Position numbers and translations under genes: made by a program. DNA of 64,000 nt from NCBI GenBank assembly GCA_903923395.1, contig CAIXXM010000111.1, positions 38,524 to 102,523 of the forward strand. The letters run 5' to 3'. Within the stretch, counting starts at the first letter, position 1, and each line of letters opens with the position of its first letter. The DNA comes from an uncultured Acidobacteriia bacterium. GTDB taxonomy: Bacteria > Acidobacteriota > Terriglobia > Bryobacterales > Bryobacteraceae. The notes beneath the pieces were generated by a model that was given only the letters and a program-made list of their open reading frames with translations, was not told where the DNA came from and did not search any database. This document shows, one piece after another, positions 25,349-33,967 of this stretch.

Positions 25349-27367
25349 ATGCGTTTTTATTCGTCTCTCCTGCTGCTCGCGGCCGTGACCGTGGCTTATG
25401 GGCAGTCACCCGCCGGCCTGAAGGCTACACCGGCCTTCGATCTTGGTGCCATCGACCGTTCCGCCAACCCGTGCAGCGATTTCTACCAATTCGCCTGCGG
25501 AACCTGGATGAAGAACAATCCCATCCCCTCTGACCAGGCCAGCTGGGGCCGCTTCAGCGAACTCGATGAGAACAATCAACTCATCCTGCGCGGCATTCTG
25601 GAGAGCATTTTGGCGAAGAAAACCCGCACTCCCGATGAGCAGAAGCTGGGCAATTACTTTGGCGCCTGCATGGATCAGAAGGGGATTGATGCCAAGGGCA
25701 TTGCTCCGCTCCAGCCGCTGTTTGCCCGCATTGATGCGCTCCAAACTCCCCAGGATATGGCGCCGGAGATTGCCCGTCTGCACCGCATGGGCGTGAACGT
25801 TCTGTTTTCGTTCGGCTCCGGCCAGGACGCGAAGGATTCGAATGCCGTGATCGGACAGGCCGACCAGGGCGGTTTGGGATTGCCCGAAAAAGATTACTAC
25901 TTTCGCGATGACCCGAAGTCAGTCGAAACCCGCAAAGAATTCCAGGCCCATATCGCCCGGCTTCTGAAATTGCTGGGCGTGGCTGCCGGCGATGCGGAAA
26001 AGCAGGCGGCGACCGTCATGTCGATTGAAATGGCACTCGCGAAGGTTTCGCAGGATATCGTCACCCGCCGTGACCCGGAGAAGACTTACCACAAGATGAA
26101 GCTCTCGGAATTCGAAGGCCTGTCTGATTCCTTCAACTGGAGCCGCTACTTTGCCGTCCTCGGCGGCCCGAAGATCGAAACCGTGAACGTCGCCGGACCG
26201 GAGTTCTTTCAAGGGCAGGAGAAGCTGTTGAAGTCCATCCCGCTGGCCGATTGGAAGATCTATTTGAAGGTCCACACGGCTTCCGCGCTGACGGAAACGC
26301 TGCCTACCAGCTTTCAGGAAGAGGCCTTTACATTCCGCAAGTTCCTGACCGGTGCGAAGGAAATGCGTCCCCGCTGGAAGCGCTGTGTGGGCGCGGTGGA
26401 TTCTGATCTGGGGGAACTGCTGGGCAAGTCCTATGTGGAGAAGACCTTTGGCGCGGAAGGCAAAGAGCGCACGCTCGCGATGGTCAAGAACCTGGAAGCC
26501 GCGCTGGGCAAGGATCTGAATGATCTGCCCTGGATGTCTGAGGCCACACGGAAGAAGGCACTCGAAAAGCTGCATGCCATCACGAATAAGATTGGTTACC
26601 CCGAACGCTGGCGGGATTACTCGGGCTTGAAGATCGTGGCGGGCGATGCAGTGGGGAACTCCACGCGTGCCAACGAGTTTGAGTTCAACCGGCAGTTACA
26701 GAAGATCGGCCAGCCGGTCGACCGCAAGGAATGGAGCATGACTCCGCCCACGGTGAATGCCTACTATGATCCGCAGATGAATAACATCAACTTCCCGGCT
26801 GGCATTCTGCAGCCGCCCTTCTTTGATAAGAAGGCCGATGATGCCAGTAACTACGGCGGCATTGGTGCCGTGATCGGCCACGAGTTGACCCACGGCTTTG
26901 ACGATGAAGGCCGCCAGTTTGACGCCCAGGGCAACCTGAAGGATTGGTGGACGGCAGATGATGTCAAGAAGTTCGAAGACCGTGCCGACTGCATTGTGAA
27001 GGAATACGAGAGCTTCAATCTTCCCGGTGGCGTTCACATGAATGGCAAGCTGACGCTTGGCGAAAACACCGCTGATAACGGCGGGTTGCGTATTGCCTGG
27101 ATGGCGCTGATGGCTGACAACGCGGCCAAGGCGCTGGGCTCGAAAGAAGGGTTCACCGCGGCGCAGCGCTTCTTCCTCGGCTGGGGCCAGGTGTGGTGTA
27201 CCAATGACCGGGAGGAACGCATCCGCCTGCAGGCGCAGACGGATCCCCATGCGATTGCGCGCTATCGCGTGAATGGAACCCTGCAGAACATGCCGGAATT
27301 CCAGCAGGCCTTCGGCTGCAAAGCCGGGCAGCCGATGGTCAGTGAGAAAGCCTGCCGGGTCTGGTAA
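25349..27367 (+). CDS. Secreted M13-family (neprilysin/PepO-like) zinc metallopeptidase
   Basis: This 672-residue exported endopeptidase is complete. Residues 1-19 are a signal peptide (MRFYSSLLLLAAVTVAYGQ). The M13 N-terminal domain (about 40-415, starting NPCSDFYQFACGTWM) precedes the catalytic domain. Zinc ligands are His 511 and His 515 with catalytic Glu 512 in GHELTHGFDDEG, and Glu 572 in ENTADNGGL. The NAYYD and INFPAGILQPPFFD segments of the active-site cleft and the terminal Cys-x-Val/Arg-x-Trp-like end (CRVW) are present. It should cleave oligopeptides in the periplasm. A strong terminator follows it. Confidence 0.95.
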   Translation: MRFYSSLLLLAAVTVAYGQSPAGLKATPAFDLGAIDRSANPCSDFYQFACGTWMKNNPIPSDQASWGRFSELDENNQLILRGILESILAKKTRTPDEQKLGNYFGACMDQKGIDAKGIAPLQPLFARIDALQTPQDMAPEIARLHRMGVNVLFSFGSGQDAKDSNAVIGQADQGGLGLPEKDYYFRDDPKSVETRKEFQAHIARLLKLLGVAAGDAEKQAATVMSIEMALAKVSQDIVTRRDPEKTYHKMKLSEFEGLSDSFNWSRYFAVLGGPKIETVNVAGPEFFQGQEKLLKSIPLADWKIYLKVHTASALTETLPTSFQEEAFTFRKFLTGAKEMRPRWKRCVGAVDSDLGELLGKSYVEKTFGAEGKERTLAMVKNLEAALGKDLNDLPWMSEATRKKALEKLHAITNKIGYPERWRDYSGLKIVAGDAVGNSTRANEFEFNRQLQKIGQPVDRKEWSMTPPTVNAYYDPQMNNINFPAGILQPPFFDKKADDASNYGGIGAVIGHELTHGFDDEGRQFDAQGNLKDWWTADDVKKFEDRADCIVKEYESFNLPGGVHMNGKLTLGENTADNGGLRIAWMALMADNAAKALGSKEGFTAAQRFFLGWGQVWCTNDREERIRLQAQTDPHAIARYRVNGTLQNMPEFQQAFGCKAGQPMVSEKACRVW

Positions 27368-27376
27368 GTCACCAGA

Positions 27377-27407
27377 GGACTCCCTGTTAGCCGGGGAGTC
27401 CTTTTTT
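27377..27407 (+). terminator. Rho-independent terminator of the M13 peptidase gene
   Basis: GGACTCCC (27377-27384) pairs perfectly with GGGAGTCC (27394-27401) across a 9-base loop, followed by six T residues (27402-27407). It begins 10 bases after the peptidase stop. Its right half also encodes the last residues of the convergent membrane-protein gene. Confidence 0.9.
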
Positions 27408-28091
27408 ATGGGTAACGATACAGTCGATCTCGCAGCTTTTCACAACCCAGAATGCGGCGAAGGAATAGATGCCAAACCATTCCAGCAGGAGCGTGAGAAC
27501 TCCGCCTCCGGCGAAGTAATTTGCCACAACCGCGCCGGCCGGTGAGGCAAGCATAACTACCGCCAGGATGGAGTAAGCATTCCTGTACCAAGCCTTTACT
27601 GCGGGATTGTCGATCCTTCTCAAAGTATCGTTCCGGCAAAATATGCAAACATAGGCGAGACAGGCGAAGAACGCCATGGCGCAGACGTAGTGGGCCGATA
27701 TCTGAGTTGGCCCACAATTCCACGGCATTGGACATAGCGCCACGCCTGACGCGAACACTGCCGCTACGTTCAGTGTCCAGTTCTCTTTGTTGCTGTAGCC
27801 GCGGTACGGAATCAGGAAGCCCGCGATCATGAACAACATGGCAACAAAATAGTCACGCATGAGTCCCCCGCCAAACGGGCGTGGCGCATCGGGATGAGTA
27901 CACCCGGTGATTGCGCCGGGGATCGCATGATAGTAGGCACTCAATGATCCCGCGACCGGGTCGATGCCGCGCAAGTAACCAACGCCGCACAGCACGAGAG
28001 GGAACGCGAATGCCAGGATCGCGATTGCAGTGCGGAGTCCAAAGTATGTCTTGACCAGATGTTGTTCGGGATTTTGTGCTTCGTCCGTCAT
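27387..28091 (-). CDS. Polytopic membrane protein of unknown function
   Basis: This 234-residue integral membrane protein has about six helices (about residues 19-38, 80-97, 107-125, 137-155, 176-195 and 203-222). Between helices 1 and 2 it has a conserved-looking loop, DPVAGSLSAYYHAIPG, then MRDYFVAMLFMIAGF and IPYRGYSNKE. I do not recognise the family; the YYH...RD pattern recalls uncharacterised proteins annotated only as membrane proteins. The ATG at 28091 begins MTDEAQNPEQ; longer upstream reading lacks coding character and runs into the divergent sulfatase. The stop codon lies in the loop of the facing terminator. Confidence 0.75.
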   Translation of the reverse strand: MTDEAQNPEQHLVKTYFGLRTAIAILAFAFPLVLCGVGYLRGIDPVAGSLSAYYHAIPGAITGCTHPDAPRPFGGGLMRDYFVAMLFMIAGFLIPYRGYSNKENWTLNVAAVFASGVALCPMPWNCGPTQISAHYVCAMAFFACLAYVCIFCRNDTLRRIDNPAVKAWYRNAYSILAVVMLASPAGAVVANYFAGGGVLTLLLEWFGIYSFAAFWVVKSCEIDCIVTHKKGLPG

Positions 28092-28159
28092 GTCAGGTGA
28101 AGTTAGCAAGGCTCCAGGCAGCTTGCAATAGAGTAAACTGGCGGCTGCCACCTTTTCCC

Positions 28160-29641
28160 ATGACCAGGAAACAGTTTCTGTCTTCCCTTGCGGGTGCAGC
28201 CGTTGCTGCTCTGCCCGCCGCTCCACAGCAAGCCCGCCCGAAGAACGTCCTGTTGATCCTCTCTGACCAGCACAAGCAGGGCTGTCTCTCGATTGACCAG
28301 GACCCGCATGCCAGGACGCCCCATCTCGACGCTTTGGCACGTTCCGGCGTCCGGTTCCAGCGTGCGTACTGTTCCAATCCCGTCTGCACGCCCTCGCGCG
28401 CTTCATTGCTCACCGGCCTCTATACCCACAACCACAAGGCCTACGACAACACCACACCCTGGCCGTTCGCCCGGAAGACCCTGGCGCACCATTTCGGAGC
28501 CGCCGGTTACATGAGTGCACTCATCGGCAAGATGCACTTCGTTGACGCGCAAACGCACGGGTTCGATTACCGTCTCGACTTCAATGACTGGTATCAATAC
28601 CTGGGCCCCAAGACGAAGTTATATGCCGATGAACTTGGCCGTCCGAATTCGGGGTCCGGATTGCCCCAGATTGATGACCTCTGGCGTGATTTCGGTGACC
28701 CATGGGAAGGAACCCGGGAACCCGACGGGCGCGCCGGTTCCGTCGCGGTGGGCCGTGTTTCGAAACTTGCCGAGCGGGATCACTTTGACAACTTCGTCGC
28801 GCGGGAATCCATCCGTTTTCTGAAGAACCATGGCAAGGAGCAGCCATTCTTCCTGGTTACTTCATTTCTCAAACCCCATGACCCCTTCATGCCGGCCGAC
28901 AGATTCGCGAAGATGTTCCGGGCCGAAGAGATGCACTTACCCGAAACCTTCGGCAACGTGGATCTGAATACCGTGCCGCAGGAGATCCGCCGGTCCATCA
29001 CGAATTCTCCCAACAACCCTGAATTAAAGGACCCGGCCCTGGCCAAACAGCGCATGGCCATGTACTATGCCAACCTCGCCCAGATGGATGACTGCGCGGG
29101 TCAGGTGCTGAACAGCCTCCGCGAGTTGGGTCTGGAGCAAGATACCATCGTGGTCTATACCTCAGACCACGGCGAGATGCTCGGCGAACACGGTATGTGG
29201 CATAAGTTCGTGTTTTACGAACCCTCCGTCTGTGTGCCCTTTATCTGGCGCGTTCCCGGCAGCGCGGCGCGGGGCGGTGAATCGAAGACGCCGGTCAGTC
29301 TGGTGCAAACACTGCCCACTCTACTGGATCTCTGCGGACTGCGCGTGCCCGCGGGGCTCGATGGCACTTCCCTGCGTCAGGACCTCGAAAAGCCACTCGT
29401 AACACGGGACACCACTGTCTTCTCGGAATATAACCTGGAGAAGCCCGCCGCCAAATACATGATCCGGCGGGGCGACTATAAGTTCAATTACTACGTGAAC
29501 GATTTGCCGGAGTTATACAACTTGAAGACAGATCCGAAAGAGATGCACAACCTGGCAGCCAACCCTGCGTATGCGGCCAAGGTGGCCGAGTTACAGGCGC
29601 AGCTATTCGCCTGGCACACGCCCACGGAGAAAAAGCGGTAA
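28160..29641 (+). CDS. Exported type I sulfatase (formylglycine-dependent)
   Basis: This is a 493-residue sulfatase of the alkaline-phosphatase superfamily. The export signal is TRKQFLSSLAGAAVAALPAA with an Arg-Lys rather than a twin Arg. Metal-binding starts with VLLILSDQH. The modification motif CTPSR has Cys 76 for conversion to formylglycine. SDHGEMLGEHGMWHK carries the later metal ligands, and a C-terminal subdomain follows. The ATG at 28160 starts the signal sequence directly. It requires a formylglycine-generating enzyme, which is not in this window. The substrate is unknown; a sulfated polysaccharide or choline-sulfate-like compound is possible. Confidence 0.92.
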   Translation: MTRKQFLSSLAGAAVAALPAAPQQARPKNVLLILSDQHKQGCLSIDQDPHARTPHLDALARSGVRFQRAYCSNPVCTPSRASLLTGLYTHNHKAYDNTTPWPFARKTLAHHFGAAGYMSALIGKMHFVDAQTHGFDYRLDFNDWYQYLGPKTKLYADELGRPNSGSGLPQIDDLWRDFGDPWEGTREPDGRAGSVAVGRVSKLAERDHFDNFVARESIRFLKNHGKEQPFFLVTSFLKPHDPFMPADRFAKMFRAEEMHLPETFGNVDLNTVPQEIRRSITNSPNNPELKDPALAKQRMAMYYANLAQMDDCAGQVLNSLRELGLEQDTIVVYTSDHGEMLGEHGMWHKFVFYEPSVCVPFIWRVPGSAARGGESKTPVSLVQTLPTLLDLCGLRVPAGLDGTSLRQDLEKPLVTRDTTVFSEYNLEKPAAKYMIRRGDYKFNYYVNDLPELYNLKTDPKEMHNLAANPAYAAKVAELQAQLFAWHTPTEKKR

Positions 29642-29651
29642 GTCCAGCCAC

Positions 29652-30431
29652 TTACTCGTCAAATACAAAGTGCAGGACCTTTTTGAGGTCTTCCCACGCC
29701 TCGCGCTTCGCACTGACGTTGTAAGCCCGCAGCAGGTAGGAAGGGTGGTAAGTCACCATCAGCGGAATATCCTGCCACTTATACCAGTTCCCGCGCAGCT
29801 TGGTGACGCCATCCTTGCCGCCAAGCAGTGCTTTGGCCGCGGTGCCGCCCAGAGCGCAGATGGCCTTGGGCTTGAGCACATTCAATTGACGGAAGAGAAA
29901 CTGTCCGCACATTGCCATCTCGTCGGGTTCCGGAGTGCGGTTTTCCGGCGGACGGCATTTCACTACATTGCAGATATAAACATCCGGGCGCTTGATCGCG
30001 ATGCCCTCTTTCGACGCCGTGTTCTCAATCATCTGCGTGAGTAACTGCCCGGCCTTGCCGACAAACGGAATGCCCTGTTCATCTTCATCTGCACCGGGGC
30101 CCTCGCCAACGAACACCAGTTTCGCTTCCGGATTGCCATCGCCGAAGACAATCTTGTTGCGCCCGATGTGCAACCGGCAGCGCTTGCAGTCGCCGATATC
30201 AGAGCAGATCCGCTCGAAGGAGTCATTTTCCGGTGCCATGCTGGGCAGTTCGATCAGAGCGGAAGCTGCCGCGGCACGATTGACCACGACTGGCGCTGGC
30301 GGTTCTACGGGCATAGCCATTACCGGCGTTGGTTCCACTACAGCTTTTGTGTTCGGCTGCCGCTTATAGATTTCTTTCACACCAAGATCCTGAAAGTATT
30401 CGAGCTGCTTCTTCAACTCGTCGCGGTTCAT
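29652..30431 (-). CDS. Type 4 (iron-sulfur) uracil-DNA glycosylase
   Basis: This 259-residue glycosylase removes uracil from DNA. An N-terminal extension of about 65 residues rich in Pro, Ala and Val precedes the catalytic domain. The four iron-sulfur cysteines are Cys 82 and Cys 85 (CKRC), Cys 159 ([10 protein letters not shown]) and Cys 175. Motif A is [17 protein letters not shown] and the HPSYLLRA segment is motif B. The start codon overlaps the coaBC stop (ATGA at 30428-30431), and the gene is last in the rpoZ-coaBC operon. It is convergent with the sulfatase, 10 bases apart. Confidence 0.93.
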   Translation of the reverse strand: MNRDELKKQLEYFQDLGVKEIYKRQPNTKAVVEPTPVMAMPVEPPAPVVVNRAAAASALIELPSMAPENDSFERICSDIGDCKRCRLHIGRNKIVFGDGNPEAKLVFVGEGPGADEDEQGIPFVGKAGQLLTQMIENTASKEGIAIKRPDVYICNVVKCRPPENRTPEPDEMAMCGQFLFRQLNVLKPKAICALGGTAAKALLGGKDGVTKLRGNWYKWQDIPLMVTYHPSYLLRAYNVSAKREAWEDLKKVLHFVFDE

Positions 30432-31639
30432 GAGCGCATCCTTCGATCAATGATTTTCGCCGTCACATCAATGATCTGGCGGGCGATCTCAATCTTCGGG
30501 GCCTTGGGCAACTCCACAAATTCCCCGGATTGCATTGCCAGAACCACAGCATTATTCTCTGCTTCGAAACCTGTTCCGGAACCGCCCACAAGGTTGGCCA
30601 CCACCATGTCGCAATTCTTCACGGTGAGTTTGCGGTGTGCTTCTTCGCGGAGATTCTGTGTCTCCGCAGCGAAGCCCACCAACAGGCGGTTACCCTTGTT
30701 CTTGCCCACGGTGGCCAGGATGTCCACGGTGGGTTCCAGTTCCAGCGAGAGCCGCGCCTGGGATTTCTTGATCTTCTGCGCGCTTTCCACTGCGGGCTTG
30801 AAATCGGCCACGGCTGCGCACTTGATCACAACGCTTGCCCGCTCCAGATTCCCCATCACAGCATCAAGCATTTCCGCGGCTGTGCGTATCGAAATCACTT
30901 CTGCGCCGCGCGGGGGACGGATGGCGACAGGGCCGCTGACGAGGATCACCTTCGCGCCCCGCTCAAGAGCCGCCTCCGCCAGCGCATAACCCATCTTCCC
31001 GCTCGAGCGGTTGGATAAGTAGCGCACGGGGTCGAGCGGTTCCTGCGTGGGTCCGGCGGTGATGAGGAAAGTCTGCCCGGCAAGGTCGGACCCTGACTTG
31101 GTGACCCGTTCCACAGCGTCGGCGATGACTGCTGGTTCCGCCAGCCTGCCCGGGCCATAAGTGCCGCAGGCCAAGTAGCCGTCAGCCGGTTCCACGAGGA
31201 TATGTCCGAGGGCCCGCAGTGCAGACACATTCGCCTGTGTTGCCGCGTGCTCCCACATCACGTTATTCATCGCGGGAGCAATCACCACGGGGCCGCGGAA
31301 GGCCAGATACATCGTGGAAAGGAAATCATCGGCCAGCCCGTGTGCGAGCTTCGCGAGTGTGTTCGCGCTCGCAGGCGCAATCACCAGGAGGTCATGTTCC
31401 TGCGCTACGCCAATGTGCTCCACGGAACTCGATAACGTGGCTTCCGGGCTCGAATGATCGAAGAGCTCCGTAATCACTTTGCGGCCTGTCAGAGCGGCAA
31501 AGGTTAACGGCTGAATAAACTCGCGCGCGGACCTGGTCATGACGACCTGGACCGTGTGGCCCTGCTGCAAAAGTAAACGGGCGAGCTCAGCGGCTTTGTA
31601 TGCCGCGATCCCGCCCGTTACACCTAGAACGATTCGCAT
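30428..31639 (-). CDS. coaBC: Bifunctional phosphopantothenoylcysteine decarboxylase/synthetase
   Basis: This 403-residue enzyme performs two steps of coenzyme A synthesis: joining cysteine to phosphopantothenate and decarboxylating the product. The CoaC flavoprotein half (about 1-180) shows GVTGGIAAYKAAELARLL, the PASANT loop, PAMNNVMW and the active-site Cys in LACGTYGPGRLAEP. The CoaB half (about 185-400) shows LITAGPTQEPLDPVRYLSN, NRSSGKMGYALAEAA, AAVADFKP and the dimer-loop lysines. It follows rpoZ by 12 bases and overlaps the udg gene, an order common in many bacteria. Confidence 0.96.
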   Translation of the reverse strand: MRIVLGVTGGIAAYKAAELARLLLQQGHTVQVVMTRSAREFIQPLTFAALTGRKVITELFDHSSPEATLSSSVEHIGVAQEHDLLVIAPASANTLAKLAHGLADDFLSTMYLAFRGPVVIAPAMNNVMWEHAATQANVSALRALGHILVEPADGYLACGTYGPGRLAEPAVIADAVERVTKSGSDLAGQTFLITAGPTQEPLDPVRYLSNRSSGKMGYALAEAALERGAKVILVSGPVAIRPPRGAEVISIRTAAEMLDAVMGNLERASVVIKCAAVADFKPAVESAQKIKKSQARLSLELEPTVDILATVGKNKGNRLLVGFAAETQNLREEAHRKLTVKNCDMVVANLVGGSGTGFEAENNAVVLAMQSGEFVELPKAPKIEIARQIIDVTAKIIDRRMRS

Positions 31640-31651
31640 GATGCCGGAGCG

Positions 31652-31918
31652 TTAGCCCAGCAATTCGAGAGCTGCGGCGGCCTTTGCTTCCTGCAGCGCC
31701 AGAGCTTCACCCATCAGTTCGTACTTCACCAGTCCGCGACGGGCTTCTTCCATCGCAATTACGGTGGACTTCTTCGACGAGGTGGGCAGCACTGGACGGT
31801 GTCCGCTCTGCAACTGCCGGGCCCGCTTCGCGGCAACAATGATGAAACGGTACGTGCTCTGCTCTGCGTCATCCGGCAGGGAGCAGTGCGCGTTATTGCG
31901 GGGGGGAGTTGTGGACAT
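31652..31918 (-). CDS. rpoZ: RNA polymerase omega subunit
   Basis: This 88-residue subunit assists assembly of the beta-prime subunit. The core YRFIIVAAKRARQLQSG is the classical omega signature, followed by KKSTVIAMEEARRGLVKYE. The genes downstream (coaBC, 12 bases) support the assignment. A TACACT lies 6 bases upstream of the ATG, with no ribosome site, so the message may be leaderless. The usual upstream gmk gene is absent; a two-component regulator precedes it instead. Confidence 0.95.
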   Translation of the reverse strand: MSTTPPRNNAHCSLPDDAEQSTYRFIIVAAKRARQLQSGHRPVLPTSSKKSTVIAMEEARRGLVKYELMGEALALQEAKAAAALELLG

Positions 31919-31951
31919 ACTTGTAGTGTAACCCGTTTGTGCTGTTGCGCG

Positions 31952-31965
31952 GAACTGACCAGTTC
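31952..31965. promoter_or_regulatory. Short perfect inverted repeat between the response regulator and rpoZ
   Basis: GAACTG (31952-31957) and CAGTTC (31960-31965) are exact complements with a 2-base centre. The site lies 2 bases past the response-regulator stop and about 34 bases upstream of the rpoZ start. It has no T-run, so an operator is as likely as a transcription end. Confidence 0.3.
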
Positions 31966-31966
31966 G

Positions 31967-32602
31967 TCAGGCGAGTTCCTCCAATGTGACCAGGCCCCGC
32001 TTCAAAGCCTGCACGATGGCCTGGGAGCGGTTTTCCGCGTCCAACTTTGTCAGCACCGCCGAGACGTGGGACTTCACCGTCTCATCGCCAATACCCAACG
32101 CCGAGGCAATTTCCTTATTGGCGCGGCCCAGGGCAAGCTGCCGCAGGACGTCTTTCTCCCGGGTCGTTAACTGGTCGGAAGGCATGGCAGATTGCGCAAA
32201 TTGCATGGCGACAACGGGGTCCAGAAATGTCCGCCCCCGTGCCACCGTCCGCACCGCCTCCAGCAGCACTTCCGGTTCCGCATCTTTGCGGACATAACCC
32301 GATGCTCCGGCCCGCAGTGCCGCCGTCATGCGCGCTTCGTCAATCGACGCCGTGAGCGCGATCATGCGGATCTCCGGTTCTGCGGTATGCAGCCGGCGCA
32401 TGGTTTCCACACCGTCGATACCGCCGGGCAGCAGCAGGTCGCAAATCACCACGTGCGGGTTCCAGCCGGCGATGTTCCGCAGGAGTTCTTCTCCGCTGGT
32501 TGCGGTCCCCGTGACTTCGAGGTCCGCGAAAGATTCCAGATACATACGCAGGCTGCGGCTGACCACGCGGTGATCGTCCAGAAGAGCGATTCGGGTCTTC
32601 AT
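31967..32602 (-). CDS. NarL/LuxR-family response regulator
   Basis: This 211-residue DNA-binding response regulator has a receiver domain (about 1-120; acidic pair Asp 9/Asp 10 in LLDDHRVV, acceptor Asp 55 in VVICDLLLPGG, Lys in VRKDAEPE). A LuxR-type helix-turn-helix follows (about 145-208, LTTREKDVLRQLALGRANKE and DETVKSHVSAVLTKL). The ATG at 32602 overlaps the stop of the histidine kinase gene (ATGA), so the pair is translated together and surely forms one signalling system. Confidence 0.95.
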   Translation of the reverse strand: MKTRIALLDDHRVVSRSLRMYLESFADLEVTGTATSGEELLRNIAGWNPHVVICDLLLPGGIDGVETMRRLHTAEPEIRMIALTASIDEARMTAALRAGASGYVRKDAEPEVLLEAVRTVARGRTFLDPVVAMQFAQSAMPSDQLTTREKDVLRQLALGRANKEIASALGIGDETVKSHVSAVLTKLDAENRSQAIVQALKRGLVTLEELA

Positions 32603-33894
32603 TTCTGCCTGCTCCTCAAGTAGCCGGAGAGATTGGCGGCGAACTGGACCAGATAGAACACCGCGAACCATGCGAAGTCATACTTTCCCTTCCAGAACAT
32701 GCCGATGCACATCACAATTACCGTCCCGCCGGTGAGTGCTGCCTGCAATCCATAGCGTTCCGTGCGCGGCTTCCTGTAAGGCAGGTCAAGACGTATAGCC
32801 GTGCCCTGGCCCGGCTTGGCGAGGATGGTCAGCGTTCCGCCTAACTCATCGGCCCGCCGCCGCATGTTAGCCAAGCCCATGCCCGTTGATGTGGAGGCTT
32901 GTTGAAATCCCGAGCCATCATCCCGTATGGAGAGGATAAGCGCATCGGGTCTGGTGGTGAGTTTGATCCAAAGATTGGCGGCACGCGCGTGGCGGGCGGC
33001 ATTGGAAAGTGCTTCCTGTGCGACGCGGAAGATCGCATCGTGCGTACCCGGAGGGATGGCGTCCTGTGGGGGTAAGTCTGCGGCTTCGAAGTGAACTTTG
33101 GCACCGGTGCGGAACTCAAAGGCTTCGCATTGTTTCTTCAGCGCTTCGATCAGGCCCGTATTTTCCAGGGGCTGCGCTTGCAGTTGATCGAGCATGGCCT
33201 GCATCTCTGCGATGGCTTCCCGCGACGCACTGCGAACCTGCTGTATCGCTTCACCGGCACCGGTTCTGTCCGTTGAGATGCGTTCCTGTGCCGTTGCTGC
33301 CGCGGTCTGAATGACGAAGAGCTGCTGTTTCACCGAGTCATGCAAATCGCGCGCCAGACGGTGGCGCTCTTCCTGTGCCGCAGCCAGACGGATTTGTTCT
33401 TCGTAACGGGAGCGAAGCTTTGTTGGAGGTTCTTCGCTCTCGCCGAAGGAATTGTTCCCGAAGATGGTGGTCAGTGGACGCGGTAAACGGCCTCTGCCAT
33501 CCGGCATGAGCCATAAGTACAAATAGAGCCCTCCGAGACAGACAAAGACATTGACGGCCCATTTTGGCGTGAAGGTGGATGCCACGGTGCTGTACTGGGA
33601 TCGCAGGACCAGGGCCAGAATGCCATGCGCGAGAGCGTACCAGCCGCAAGCAGTCTGCAGCATTTGCGAATCGCGGCTGAGAGTAAGGGGGATGCTCAGG
33701 GTCGCGATGGCCGCGAGAATGCCGCCCGCAATGCGGACCAGCGAAGCACCAGCCCAGGGCTCACCATGGATATCTATCGGGAATTGGACAGGTCCCCAGG
33801 CGAAGAGATAGATGCCTGCGAGGCCCGCAAGCGCGGCGTAAGTGGCGAATACCCAGCGGGTATTGATTAACGGAGAGGCGGTAAGTTGACTCAT
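32599..33894 (-). CDS. NarX/DesK-type membrane histidine kinase with C-terminal helices
   Basis: This is a 431-residue sensor kinase. The N-terminal membrane part (about 13-130, four helices) is followed by a HisKA_3 dimerisation domain with phospho-His 185 in RLARDLHDSVKQQLF. An HATPase follows with N-box AQEALSNAARHARA and G-box DDGSGFQ and GMGLANMRRRADEL. After the ATPase, about 390-425, there are two further hydrophobic segments (GGTVIVMCIGMFW and FAWFAVFYLVQFAANL), which is unusual for this family. It is cotranscribed with its response regulator by an ATGA overlap. The signal sensed is unknown. Confidence 0.93.
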   Translation of the reverse strand: MSQLTASPLINTRWVFATYAALAGLAGIYLFAWGPVQFPIDIHGEPWAGASLVRIAGGILAAIATLSIPLTLSRDSQMLQTACGWYALAHGILALVLRSQYSTVASTFTPKWAVNVFVCLGGLYLYLWLMPDGRGRLPRPLTTIFGNNSFGESEEPPTKLRSRYEEQIRLAAAQEERHRLARDLHDSVKQQLFVIQTAAATAQERISTDRTGAGEAIQQVRSASREAIAEMQAMLDQLQAQPLENTGLIEALKKQCEAFEFRTGAKVHFEAADLPPQDAIPPGTHDAIFRVAQEALSNAARHARAANLWIKLTTRPDALILSIRDDGSGFQQASTSTGMGLANMRRRADELGGTLTILAKPGQGTAIRLDLPYRKPRTERYGLQAALTGGTVIVMCIGMFWKGKYDFAWFAVFYLVQFAANLSGYLRSRQK

Positions 33895-33953
33895 GGCTCT
33901 AAGTTAGCCGCGATTGGAAATGACCGCCTCCCGCAGAAGGTTGGTTTTGGGCT

Positions 33954-33967
33954 CCCCCAAACGGGGG
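33954..33967 (-). terminator. G/C hairpin after the gamma-glutamyltransferase-like gene
   Basis: CCCCC and GGGGG form a 5-base stem with a 4-base loop, directly after the stop codon at 33968. No T-run follows, so it may be only an RNA 3'-end stem. It lies 60 bases upstream of the histidine kinase start. Confidence 0.35.
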
